Assembly: GCA_903872505.1 (NCBI GenBank)
Contig: CAIQKV010000120.1
Span: 1-39,547 of the forward strand
Length of the DNA: 39,547 bases
Direction: 5' to 3'
From: an uncultured Opitutia bacterium
GTDB taxonomy: Bacteria > Verrucomicrobiota > Verrucomicrobiia > Opitutales > Opitutaceae
Position numbers and translations under genes: made by a program. Positions 16,247 to 23,908 of this stretch are shown piece by piece (within the stretch, counting starts at the first letter, position 1; the number at the start of each line of letters is the position of its first letter). The notes beneath the pieces were generated by a model. It did no database searches. It saw only the letters and a program-made list of their open reading frames with translations, and was not told the origin of the DNA.

Positions 16247-17944
16247 TTAAAAACCTGCGGCGGCATTCGTCCGGCGGGGGTCGGCGTAGCCGGCCAGGGT
16301 GCCGTCGGGATTGAGTTCCACGGCGTTGATCCCGCCGAAACGCCGGCCCCGCCCCGCCGGCTCGGACAACTCGATTTTCCAGCCCAGGGCCCGCAGGGCG
16401 GCCGCCGTTTCGGCCGGCAACGACTGCTCGGCCTCAAAGGCCTCGCGGTCAGCCTTTTTCCACGGAATCATGAAGTGAAACCGCGTGTCCCCGATGGCCT
16501 CGGCCAGGGGGCGGCCGAGCACAAGGCGGTCCAGCAGGACCTGCAGCAGCGAAGTGGGAATGCGCGCCGCCCCGGGGATGCCGAGGGCGAGGACGGGCTT
16601 CCCCCCGTGGAGGACGATCGTCGGCGAAACCGTGCTGCGCGGCCGGCGGCCGGCGGCCAGGTAGTTCGGGTTCTTGTTATCCCGGTACTCGAAGTTGCTC
16701 ATCGAGTTGTTCAGCACCACGCCCGTGCCGGGCGGCACGACACCGGCGCCAAAGTGCACGCTCAGCGACTGGGTGGCGCAGACGACATTCCCGCGGCCGT
16801 CCACGACGATGAAGTGCGTGGTCGCGGCCACCGCGCTCTCGGCGTCCGATTCGTCCAGCATGGCCGCGGCGGGCAGCGCCGGGGCGTCGGCGAACGCCTT
16901 GGCGCGGAGTGCCCGGATGGCCTCGGGAGCGACGAGCCGCTCAAAATTGAACCGCGCCTCCGGCGCATCTCCGATGAGGCGGTAGGCCTCGGGCTCAACC
17001 AGGCGCCAGACCCGGCCCAGCCGGTCGAGGTTGGCGGCGCGGCGCAGCGGGCCGCCGCCGAAAGATTCGTCCTCGAGCGCCTTGAGAGCCGGCAGGAACA
17101 TCGCCGCGCCATTCGCCGGAGGCGGGGCGCTTTCAATCCGGTAGCCGTGAAAATCGATACCCACCGGCTCGGTCACGTGCGCCTCGTAGTTCGCCAGGTC
17201 GTCTCTTGTGATCGATCCCCCGCCCTGCGCGGCGGCGGCGGCGAGCGCGTCGGCCACGGGACCGCGGTAAAAACCATCACGACCGTGCTGCGCGAGCAGT
17301 GCCAGGGTGCGGGCCAGGTCGGGATTTGGCAGCAGCGAGCCAATTTCCGGCAGCCGGCCGGCGGGGAGGTAGAGCCGGGCGATCTCGGCGTCGCCACGGT
17401 GGAGTTTCTTGTTCTGCTCCTCAAAGAGGTCGCGCGATTTCGGCAGCACGCGAAAGCCCGCCTGCGCCAGCGCCATGGCCGGCTGCACATCCTCCGCCCA
17501 CGGCCGGCCGCCCCATTTCTGGTGGGCCGTCCATAGTCCGGCCGCCAGTCCCGGCACGCAGACCGCGCCGTAACCGTAGCTGCGATCCTCCTCCGGACGC
17601 TGCAAATAGGCCGGGACCTCGACCGAGCCGGCCGCATCCATCGCCTCGACCACAAACGTCCGGCCGCTGGCCGCATCATAATAGAGGAGCATCAACTTGC
17701 CGCCCAGGCCCGAGGCGTAGGGCTCGGCCACACCCAGCGCCAGCGAAGTGGCGACCGCGGCGTCGATCGCATTGCCGCCGGCCTTAAGCACCGCGAGGCC
17801 GGCCTCGGCCGCCTGGGGATGACCCGCCACCACCATGCCCTGCCGGCCCATCACCGGTGCCACCGCGACGGGAACCGGTTGGGCGGCCACCGTGACGGCG
17901 AGGCAGAGCCCGACCAGGGAAGTGAAGCGGCGAAGAGTGTTCAT
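16247..17944 (-). CDS. ggt: Gamma-glutamyltransferase
   Basis: A 565-residue periplasmic gamma-glutamyltranspeptidase that hydrolyses or transfers the gamma-glutamyl group of glutathione and related compounds. A signal peptide (about residues 1-21, ending VAAQ) is followed by the large-subunit signature GGNAIDAAVATSLALGVAEPYASGLGG. Autoproteolysis before the catalytic Thr in TTHFIVVDGRGN (Thr375) would yield the small subunit; later conserved segments are LNNSMSNFEY, RPRSTVSPTIV and the GIPGAARIPTS loop. The usual second Gly-rich and C-terminal motifs are present, so it appears intact. It lies 51 bases upstream of rpmI on the same strand, so read-through into the ribosomal genes is possible. 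It is divergent from the tRNA cluster. Confidence 0.92.
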   Translation of the reverse strand: MNTLRRFTSLVGLCLAVTVAAQPVPVAVAPVMGRQGMVVAGHPQAAEAGLAVLKAGGNAIDAAVATSLALGVAEPYASGLGGKLMLLYYDAASGRTFVVEAMDAAGSVEVPAYLQRPEEDRSYGYGAVCVPGLAAGLWTAHQKWGGRPWAEDVQPAMALAQAGFRVLPKSRDLFEEQNKKLHRGDAEIARLYLPAGRLPEIGSLLPNPDLARTLALLAQHGRDGFYRGPVADALAAAAAQGGGSITRDDLANYEAHVTEPVGIDFHGYRIESAPPPANGAAMFLPALKALEDESFGGGPLRRAANLDRLGRVWRLVEPEAYRLIGDAPEARFNFERLVAPEAIRALRAKAFADAPALPAAAMLDESDAESAVAATTHFIVVDGRGNVVCATQSLSVHFGAGVVPPGTGVVLNNSMSNFEYRDNKNPNYLAAGRRPRSTVSPTIVLHGGKPVLALGIPGAARIPTSLLQVLLDRLVLGRPLAEAIGDTRFHFMIPWKKADREAFEAEQSLPAETAAALRALGWKIELSEPAGRGRRFGGINAVELNPDGTLAGYADPRRTNAAAGF

Positions 17945-18089
17945 GAAAACGAAGCGCGGTCAGCCCGCGTGCGCCGGAAAACGCCCGGAGCGACGCGGCG
18001 GCCCAACGCAGCAGGGCGCACAGCATCGGCGGGCGGGCCCGGAACAAGCCACTGAAAAATATTCGGCGCACGCCCCGCCGAAATCGCAG

Positions 18090-18118
18090 TTGACTTCACC
18101 TGCGGCTTCATGAGTTTT
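18090..18118 (+). promoter_or_regulatory. Promoter candidate for the tRNA cluster
   Basis: TTGACT (18090-18095) is a good -35; 17 bases later lies the weak -10 AGTTTT (18113-18118), placing transcription start about 10 bases before tRNA-Lys. No other -35-like hexamer is evident in the 189-base gap from ggt. Confidence 0.4.
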
Positions 18119-18133
18119 TCACCCTTCGGTTTC

Positions 18134-18208
<75 letters not shown>

Positions 18209-18259
18209 ATTTTCTGTTTTTTCCCAGTCAATCTCATGGCAAACGCGCGATTTTTTCGC

Positions 18260-18334
18260 GCCGGCGTAGCTCAATGGTAGAGCACCTGTTTTGTAAACAG
18301 GCGGTTGCGGGTTCGAATCCCATCGCCGGCTCCA
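18260..18334 (+). tRNA. tRNA-Thr (TGT)
   Basis: A 75-base tRNA with encoded CCA. The acceptor GCCGGCG/CGCCGGC is perfect, the anticodon stem is CCTGT/ACAGG with loop TTTGTAA (anticodon TGT), and the T loop is TTCGAAT. It follows tRNA-Lys by 51 bases and is probably on the same transcript. Confidence 0.95.
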
Positions 18335-18381
18335 TCCGCGCTTTTCTCCGGTGCGCCTTCGCGTCGCGCCTCAGTCTTCAC

Positions 18382-18455
18382 TGCCCGATGGTGTAATGGT
18401 AGCACAAACGACTCTGACTCGTTTTGTCTAGGTTCGAGTCCTAGTCGGGCAGCCA
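18382..18455 (+). tRNA. tRNA-Gln (CTG)
   Basis: A 74-base tRNA with encoded CCA, acceptor TGCCCGA/TCGGGCA, anticodon stem AACGA/TCGTT and loop CTCTGAC (anticodon CTG). If this genome lacks GlnRS, this tRNA would be a substrate of the GatCAB enzyme encoded upstream. A T6 run right after CCA may help terminate the cluster. Confidence 0.95.
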
Positions 18456-18495
18456 CTTTTTTCGCGGGGCTGTCATAACAAATATGCGCGACAAA

Positions 18496-18516
18496 GAAAG
18501 TTGACACTCAACTTTC
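18496..18516. promoter_or_regulatory. Perfect dyad overlapping a promoter -35
   Basis: GAAAGTTGA (18496-18504), CAC, TCAACTTTC (18508-18516) is a perfect 9-bp inverted repeat around 3 bases. It contains the TTGACA hexamer at 18501-18506, so a bound dimer would block RNA polymerase. AT-rich arms and no following T-tract argue against a terminator. Confidence 0.5.
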
Positions 18517-18530
18517 GATAACCCCTAGTT
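18501..18530 (+). promoter_or_regulatory. Promoter candidate for the exbB operon
   Basis: A consensus -35 TTGACA (18501-18506) is followed, 17-18 bases on, by CCTAGT/CTAGTT (18524-18530) as a weak -10. This would give an unusually long leader of roughly 250 bases before exbB. Confidence 0.4.
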
Positions 18531-18784
18531 TGCCCTCTCGCTGGTTATTTTACCGCTATTTTCCATCAGCGACATGCTGAATATCCCCGTCATTCCAAAG
18601 GAAATCGCCGCCCGCGTGCGCGCCACCGTCCCGGTGGCCCTGCCGGGGCGGTACACCGGTAAATGAGATGATTTGAGCCGCCTACGGCCCGCCTTTCCCG
18701 CACCACGCTGCCCAACACCCCCGCTTCCCACTCAACCAACCTCGCCCACCCACCCTGGTCCCGCCCCTGACTCCCCTTCCTCCC

Positions 18785-19471
18785 ATGATTAACCTCAGCC
18801 TCCCCCTCGCTATCCTCCTCAAAAATCAAGATGGCACCGACATGTCGGCGATGGATCTCTTCGCCGCCGGCGGACCCATCATGTGGCCCATCCTGCTGCT
18901 CTCCTTCGTCGCCGTCACGGTGATCGTCGAGCGCCTGCTCTTCATCGTCCGGGAGAATGCGAGTCGCGAGCCCGAGGTCGTCCAGAAGATGCTCGAGTCC
19001 GTCGAGCACCGGGACATCGACAGCGCGGTGGCCCTCGGCAAGAAGAGCAACGACTACGTCGCCCGCATCCTCGTCTATACGCTGACGAACAAGGAGTTCT
19101 CCCTCACCAACGCCTTCATCCGCGCCTCCTCCCTGGAGCTCGCGCGCTTCGGCCAGGGCATGGCGACCCTCGACACCTGCATCACCGCCGCCCCGCTGCT
19201 CGGCCTGCTGGGCACCGTGACCGGCATGATGCGCACCTTCGGCGCCCTCGGCGGCGGCGACATTGGCGCAGCGGCCGCCACCATCACCGGCGGCGTCGCC
19301 GAGGCCCTGATCGCCACGATGTGCGGTCTGGCCATTGCGGTCACCTCCCTCCTGCCCTTCAACATCCTGAATGCCCGCTCCGAGGACGCCAAGCACGAGA
19401 TCGCCGACGCCTCCAACGCCCTCGAGCTCATCATCAAGAAGTCCGAGACGAACTCGAGCGTCAGCCGCTGA
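18785..19471 (+). CDS. exbB: ExbB/TolQ/MotA-family proton channel
   Basis: A 228-residue inner-membrane protein of the MotA/TolQ/ExbB family, forming the channel that uses the proton gradient to energise TonB. Three membrane spans are visible: GGPIMWPILLLSFVAVTVIV (about 28-50), the signature helix DTCITAAPLLGLLGTVTGMM (about 127-150) and GGVAEALIATMCGLAIAVTS (about 167-190), with the usual cytoplasmic loop between the first two. The start at 18785 gives a short extra N-terminal segment; ATG at 18842 (MSAMDLF) is an alternative. It is the first gene of a seven-gene operon and lacks a Shine-Dalgarno. Confidence 0.93.
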   Translation: MINLSLPLAILLKNQDGTDMSAMDLFAAGGPIMWPILLLSFVAVTVIVERLLFIVRENASREPEVVQKMLESVEHRDIDSAVALGKKSNDYVARILVYTLTNKEFSLTNAFIRASSLELARFGQGMATLDTCITAAPLLGLLGTVTGMMRTFGALGGGDIGAAAATITGGVAEALIATMCGLAIAVTSLLPFNILNARSEDAKHEIADASNALELIIKKSETNSSVSR

Positions 19472-19524
19472 TTTCCCCTAAGAAAAACGAGCCAGCGTCG
19501 TTTTCCTTCTAGCCCACCCATAAC

Positions 19525-19962
19525 ATGGCAGGATCATCCGGCGGCACCACTAGCGGAGGCAAGAAACGGGCCCGCATCGAAATCATTCCCCTGATCGATG
19601 TCATCTTCTTCCTGCTGGCCACGTTCGTCCTCTTCACCCTCTCGCTGAACAAGTCCAACGGTCTGGCCGGCATCACCGTGCCGCTGTCCGAGACCGGCGT
19701 CCCGCGCGACCCGGCGGGCACGGCCACCATCAGTGTCACGCAGGAGGGCACCATCGCCTGGGACAAGGATCCCGTCTCGCTCGATGAGTTCATCGCCCGG
19801 CTGAAGGTCTTCCACGTCCAGAACCCCGAGGGGCGCTTTCTCATCAACGGTGATGAAAACGCCTCCTTCAACTCCGTCTTCGCCTACGCCGTCGACGAGG
19901 TCCGCAAGTCGGGCGCCCAGAAGGTCTTCATCGAGACCCATGTAAAGCCGCCGGGCAAGTGA
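19525..19962 (+). CDS. exbD: ExbD/TolR-family protein 1
   Basis: A 145-residue single-span ExbD. A short basic cytoplasmic segment precedes the helix IIPLIDVIFFLLATFVLFTL, which keeps the conserved membrane Asp needed for proton use. The periplasmic domain (about 50-145) ends with FIETHVKPPGK. It is 53 bases after exbB. It is nearly identical to the following ExbD in the first 45 residues but diverges in the periplasmic domain, so the two may form a heteromeric plug. Confidence 0.92.
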   Translation: MAGSSGGTTSGGKKRARIEIIPLIDVIFFLLATFVLFTLSLNKSNGLAGITVPLSETGVPRDPAGTATISVTQEGTIAWDKDPVSLDEFIARLKVFHVQNPEGRFLINGDENASFNSVFAYAVDEVRKSGAQKVFIETHVKPPGK

Positions 19963-20014
19963 CCACCCGCTCCACTCCTTCCCGCATTTTTCCCCTCCGC
20001 TAATCTCACCCAAC

Positions 20015-20443
20015 ATGGCTGGTTCCAGTCCCAGAGCCGAAGACGGCAAAAAGAAGGCCCGCATCGAGATCATCCCCCTGATCGACGTCATCTTCTTCCT
20101 GCTCGCCACCTTCGTTCTCTTCACCCTCTCGCTGAACAAGATCGCGTCCATCCCGGTCACGCTGCCGATCCCGAACCCCACGCCGGCCCCGGAGGACCCC
20201 GATGCGGTCACCCTCCAGATCTCCGACCAGGGCACCTGCTACTGGAACCACGAGCTCATTTCCCTCAACGAAATTTCCCCGCGGCTCGAAAACCTGAAAC
20301 GCAAGGTAGCCCAGCCCCGCGTGCTCATCACCGGTGACGACCACGCCAAGTTCGGCATCACGGTCAAAGCCCTCGACGAAGTCCGCAAGGCCGGCATCCA
20401 GCAGGTCTCGGTCGAGACCCGGATCCGCACCACCGGCAGATAA
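20015..20443 (+). CDS. exbD: ExbD/TolR-family protein 2
   Basis: A 142-residue second ExbD. The helix and its flank (KKARIEIIPLIDVIFFLLAT) match the first copy almost exactly, including the membrane Asp, while the periplasmic half (VSVETRIRTTGR at the end) has diverged. Tandem ExbD pairs occur in other Bacteria with TonB systems, where the second copy can be specific for one substrate class. It is 52 bases from the first exbD and 21 bases before tonB. Confidence 0.92.
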   Translation: MAGSSPRAEDGKKKARIEIIPLIDVIFFLLATFVLFTLSLNKIASIPVTLPIPNPTPAPEDPDAVTLQISDQGTCYWNHELISLNEISPRLENLKRKVAQPRVLITGDDHAKFGITVKALDEVRKAGIQQVSVETRIRTTGR

Positions 20444-20464
20444 TCCCAAAGCCGCCCCCACACC

Positions 20465-21112
20465 ATGCGTCGCGACTTAATCATCGGCCTCGTCATTTCC
20501 CTCGCCATCCACGGCGGGACCGCCTGGCTCAGCCAGGCCCTCAAGTCGGGACCGCATAAGGAAGTCAAGGCGGAGGAGGAGAAGGTCATCCAGCTGGAAA
20601 TGCCCAAGATCGAGCCGGACGAGCCTGAGAAGGTGGAGACGGACGAGCCGATCACCCCTCTCGATATTGCGCCGCCGATGCAGCAGGACATGCCGCAACT
20701 CGTGCAGGTCGATTCCTTTGTCCAGCCGGTCCAGCCGCCTCCGCCCGAGGGCCTGAAGCCGATGACGGGCGCCATTGTCATCCCGCAGGGCAACCGCGGC
20801 CTCGGCCGCGGCATCGAGGTGTTCGACCTCTCCAAGCTCGACCAGATCCCCATCGCCAAATTCCAGCCCTCGCCGCAGTATCCCTTTGAAATGCGCCGCG
20901 CCGGCGTCACCGGCGAGGTCGTGGTCGATTTCATCGTCGACTCCAACGGCGACGTGCGGAACGCCTACGCCGCCCGCTCCACCCAGCGCGAGTTTGAATC
21001 TTCCGCCGTCACCGCCGTCAGCAAGTGGAAGTTCCGCCCCGGCAAAAAGGGCGGGCGCGCGGTCAACACCCACATGCAGGTGCCCGTCGGCTTCACCCTG
21101 ACCGACAACTAA
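20465..21112 (+). CDS. tonB: TonB-family energy transducer
   Basis: A 215-residue TonB. A single N-terminal helix (LIIGLVISLAIHGGTAWL, about 5-22) keeps the His that in E. coli TonB contacts ExbB. An acidic Glu/Pro-rich periplasmic linker (about 35-105) follows, and the C-terminal TonB domain (about 130-215) has YPFEMRRAGVTGEVVVDFIVDSNGDV and the S.KWKFRPG motif. It would span the periplasm and contact TonB-dependent outer-membrane receptors, none of which is encoded in this window. The gene directly follows the two exbD genes. Confidence 0.93.
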   Translation: MRRDLIIGLVISLAIHGGTAWLSQALKSGPHKEVKAEEEKVIQLEMPKIEPDEPEKVETDEPITPLDIAPPMQQDMPQLVQVDSFVQPVQPPPPEGLKPMTGAIVIPQGNRGLGRGIEVFDLSKLDQIPIAKFQPSPQYPFEMRRAGVTGEVVVDFIVDSNGDVRNAYAARSTQREFESSAVTAVSKWKFRPGKKGGRAVNTHMQVPVGFTLTDN

Positions 21113-21119
21113 TTCCGCC

Positions 21120-22526
21120 GTGACCGACCCGCTCCCCATCTCCCTTTCCCGCTTGGGCCGCCTCGCGCTGGCCGGCCTCGCGCTCACCTGCGCCGGTTCC
21201 TTCAGCCCGGCACTTCTCGCCATCGATGAGCACGCCCAGCTCGAGGCCAAGACGTCCGAGGAACTCAACAAGATCAAGGACCTCACCGACGCCAAGAACT
21301 GGGACGGCGCCCTCAACCTGCTCCAATCGCTGCAGCCGAATGTCAGCCCGACCAGCTACGACAACGATGTCATCGAGGAGGTCATGGCGAAGATCTACAT
21401 GCAGAAGGGCGACTACCCCCATGCCCTCGAGGCCATGGAGCACGCCGTTCGCCTGTCGGACGCCTACAACTACCTCGAGCCCCGGGAGGTCCAGGAACTG
21501 GTCTACTACCTCGCGCTCATGTACAATCAGGAGGCCGGCACCATCAAGTCGCTGGCGCTGCAGCAGCAGTACCTGAGCCGCTCGACCGACTACGCCAAGC
21601 GCTGGCTCGACCACAACGACAAGACCGGCCAGGACCCGCAGCGCCAGGAAGTGATGCTCTTCTACGCGAACGTGCTCTACAACCGGGCCGTCCTCATCCC
21701 CACGGCGATCGACCTCAAGCTGATGAAGGAGGTCGAGGCCGAGATCCAGCACAGCCTGGTCAGCATCAATCACCCCAAGGAGACCTTCTACATCCTGCTT
21801 CTCGCCGCCTACCAGCAAGAGGGCAACTTCGCGCGCGCCGCCGAGATCCTCGAACTGCTCGCCAAGCAGTATCCCGCCAAGAAGGAATACTGGCAGCAGC
21901 TCGTCCCGATCTACCTCAACCTGGCCTTCGACAAGGACGAGACCAAGGGCCGTGAATTCAATGTCCGCGCCATCGTCACCATGGAACGCGCCCAGGCGCT
22001 CGGCTTCATGCGGACGCAGAAGGAGAACTACACGCTCGTCGGCCTGTACTTCAACGTCGGCCAGTTCGGCAAGGCCACGGAGCTCCTCCACGCCGGCCTG
22101 AAAAACGGCTCGATCGAGAACATCCAGGCCAACTGGGAACTCCTCGCCTACTCCTACCAGCAGGTCGACAAGCCCTTCCAGGCCATCGACGTGCTGAAGG
22201 AGGCGTCCAAGCAGTTCCCGAACGCCGGCCAGCTCGACTACCAGATCGCCCAGATCTACTACTCACTCGAGAAACCGCAGGAAGCCTACCGCAGCCTCGT
22301 CATCGCCGTGAACAAGGGGCATCTGGAGAAGGCCTACGCCGTTTACAACTTCCTCGCCTACGTGGCCTACGAAATGACCAAGTTTGACGAGGCGCTCGTC
22401 GCCGTGAACAAGGCCCTCGCCTCCCCCGGTTCCGAGCACGAGACGCACCTGCCGAAGCTGAAGGCGGCCATTGAGGAAGCCCTCAAGGAACGCGAGCTGC
22501 TCAAGTCCGGCGTTCGCACCCAGTAA
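21120..22526 (+). CDS. Secreted TPR-repeat protein of the TonB operon
   Basis: A 468-residue protein starting at a GTG 7 bases after tonB. A signal peptide (about 1-33, LAGLALTCAGSFSPALLA) predicts export to the periplasm. The rest is helical with degenerate tetratricopeptide repeats, e.g. AKIYMQKGDYPHALEAMEHAV, AYQQEGNFARAAEILELLAKQ, GLYFNVGQFGKATELLHAGL and AYSYQQVDKPFQAIDVLKEA. TPR proteins scaffold complexes, so it probably binds the Exb/Ton machinery or the following coiled-coil proteins; the partner is not shown by sequence. A tonB-TPR arrangement is familiar in Verrucomicrobiota-type genomes, but I know no assigned function. Confidence 0.85.
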   Translation: MTDPLPISLSRLGRLALAGLALTCAGSFSPALLAIDEHAQLEAKTSEELNKIKDLTDAKNWDGALNLLQSLQPNVSPTSYDNDVIEEVMAKIYMQKGDYPHALEAMEHAVRLSDAYNYLEPREVQELVYYLALMYNQEAGTIKSLALQQQYLSRSTDYAKRWLDHNDKTGQDPQRQEVMLFYANVLYNRAVLIPTAIDLKLMKEVEAEIQHSLVSINHPKETFYILLLAAYQQEGNFARAAEILELLAKQYPAKKEYWQQLVPIYLNLAFDKDETKGREFNVRAIVTMERAQALGFMRTQKENYTLVGLYFNVGQFGKATELLHAGLKNGSIENIQANWELLAYSYQQVDKPFQAIDVLKEASKQFPNAGQLDYQIAQIYYSLEKPQEAYRSLVIAVNKGHLEKAYAVYNFLAYVAYEMTKFDEALVAVNKALASPGSEHETHLPKLKAAIEEALKERELLKSGVRTQ

Positions 22527-22547
22527 CCTTTCCCTCCTCTTCCCAAC

Positions 22548-23096
22548 ATGAAGAAAAATTACGTCTACTTCCTCGCCCCTCTGGTCGGTCTGATCATCTT
22601 CGGCGCCGTTTACTGGAACTTCAGCAAGGGCTTCGCCGAGCGGGAAGCCCGGCGCGTCGCCGCGGAAAAGCAGAAGAAAGAGGACAAGCTCCGCGCCCAG
22701 GCCAAGGCCAATGAGCAGGCGATCCGCGAGGCGCTGGCCGCCCAGGAGCTCCGCAAGGCCCAGCGGCTCGCCAAGGAGGCCAAGGACAAGGCCGACAAGG
22801 AAGCCCGCGCCGCCGCCGTCGAGGCCAAGGAAAAGGCCTACCGCGACCAGGAAAAATTCGCCAAGCAGGTCGACCGCCTCGAGAAGGAAGTCCAGACTGA
22901 GAAGGACGCCATCACCAAGCTCCAGGGCGACAAGAAAAAGTTTACCGACGAGGCGGCTTTCCTCCGCGTCTATGTCAAGCAGGCCGAGGACAACGTCAAA
23001 AGCCTGATGCAGATCATCGACAAGATTGCCGCCGCCGATGCCGCCCGGGCGGCCGCTGACGCTGCGGCCGCCGCCGCCGCCAAGAAAAACTCCTAA
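22548..23096 (+). CDS. Membrane-anchored coiled-coil protein 1
   Basis: A 182-residue protein with one N-terminal membrane helix (YFLAPLVGLIIFGAVYWNF, about 6-24) followed by a long charged coiled coil rich in Ala, Lys and Glu (about 30-160) and a polyalanine tail ending AKKNS. The single helix with no cleavage site suggests an N-in bitopic protein with the coil in the periplasm. I do not recognise a named family. It sits 21 bases after the TPR gene and 18 before a similar protein, so the pair probably form part of the TonB-linked complex. Confidence 0.75.
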   Translation: MKKNYVYFLAPLVGLIIFGAVYWNFSKGFAEREARRVAAEKQKKEDKLRAQAKANEQAIREALAAQELRKAQRLAKEAKDKADKEARAAAVEAKEKAYRDQEKFAKQVDRLEKEVQTEKDAITKLQGDKKKFTDEAAFLRVYVKQAEDNVKSLMQIIDKIAAADAARAAADAAAAAAAKKNS

Positions 23097-23114
23097 CCCA
23101 GCTCCCCCTCTCCC

Positions 23115-23651
23115 ATGAAAAAATGGATGTACGTCATTTCCGTCGGCAGCATGCTGGCCATCTTCCTTGTGTTCTTTCTCTCGGAAACGAAGAAACATGA
23201 GGAAAAGGAGCGCCAGCGCGCCATCGAGGTCGCCGCCCGCAAGAAGGCCGACGACGAGCGCAAGGCCGAGATCGAGGCCAAGGCCCGCCAGGACGCCGAG
23301 AAGCGTGCCGCCCAGCGTGCCGCCGAAGAGGCCAAGAAAGAGGCCGACCGCGTCGCCAAGTGGGAGGCCGTGGGTCGGGAGATCCAGGAAGCCACGGACA
23401 AGTACAACGCCGAGGCTGACCGCAGCGCCAAGAAGTCGGCCGAACTCGAGATCAAGCTGAGCTCCCTCCGCGCAGAAAAGGAAAAGCTCAACCGCGAGGC
23501 CTTCGACCTCGCCAAGCTGGTGGAGCAGGGGAAGATCAACCGGCGCAACGCCGAGCTGGAGATCCAGCGGGCCACCGAGATCGTCTCCCGCCGGGCCGCC
23601 CAGAGCTCGCTCACCCGCCTCCCGGTCGTCGTCACCCCGCCCTCCTCCTGA
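23115..23651 (+). CDS. Membrane-anchored coiled-coil protein 2
   Basis: A 178-residue protein with the same plan as its upstream neighbour: N-terminal helix (MYVISVGSMLAIFLVFFL, about 5-22), then a long Lys/Glu/Ala-rich coiled coil (about 27-150) and a short Pro-rich tail (VVVTPPSS). The shared architecture but differing sequence suggest an old duplication or a heteromeric coiled-coil pair. It is the last gene before a strong terminator, which closes the operon. Function unknown. Confidence 0.75.
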   Translation: MKKWMYVISVGSMLAIFLVFFLSETKKHEEKERQRAIEVAARKKADDERKAEIEAKARQDAEKRAAQRAAEEAKKEADRVAKWEAVGREIQEATDKYNAEADRSAKKSAELEIKLSSLRAEKEKLNREAFDLAKLVEQGKINRRNAELEIQRATEIVSRRAAQSSLTRLPVVVTPPSS

Positions 23652-23677
23652 CGAGCCGTCCCCATCCCGGTTTTACG

Positions 23678-23713
23678 AGGCCCGCGGTGCACGCCACCCG
23701 GGCCTTTTTTATT
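23678..23713 (+). terminator. Terminator of the exbB-tonB operon
   Basis: AGGCCCG-C-GGTG pairs with CACC-CGGGCCT (11 bp, one bulge) around a 5-base loop and is followed by TTTTTTATT. It lies 27 bases after the last coiled-coil gene and before tRNA-Pro, which must have its own promoter. Confidence 0.88.
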
Positions 23714-23796
23714 GGGGCGATAATTTGTTTGCAGTGACCGGCTGCACGGCCTTTTCTCCGCCTTCCTCACGGCGACATGAAGCCGGGAAATGCAAT

Positions 23797-23873
<77 letters not shown>

Positions 23874-23908
23874 TTTCAAGGACGCGACCGAAAGCGTCTG
23901 AGGCCGGC

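Larger units (their letters stand above)
18456..18784 (+). other. 329-base leader region before exbB
   Basis: No convincing gene is present. It holds a T-run after tRNA-Gln, a perfect 9-3-9 dyad with an overlapping promoter candidate (18496-18530), a possible 30-codon ORF (18574-18666, starting MLNIPVIPKEIAARV) with no recognisable homology, and then about 110 bases of very C-rich, purine-poor leader ending CCTTCCTCCC directly before the exbB ATG. Confidence 0.5.

Noticed and set aside
18574..18666. A 30-codon ORF (MLNIPVIPKEIAARV...) as a real gene
   Set aside because: No homology or ribosome-binding site, and it lies in a putative leader; mentioned only under the leader entry.
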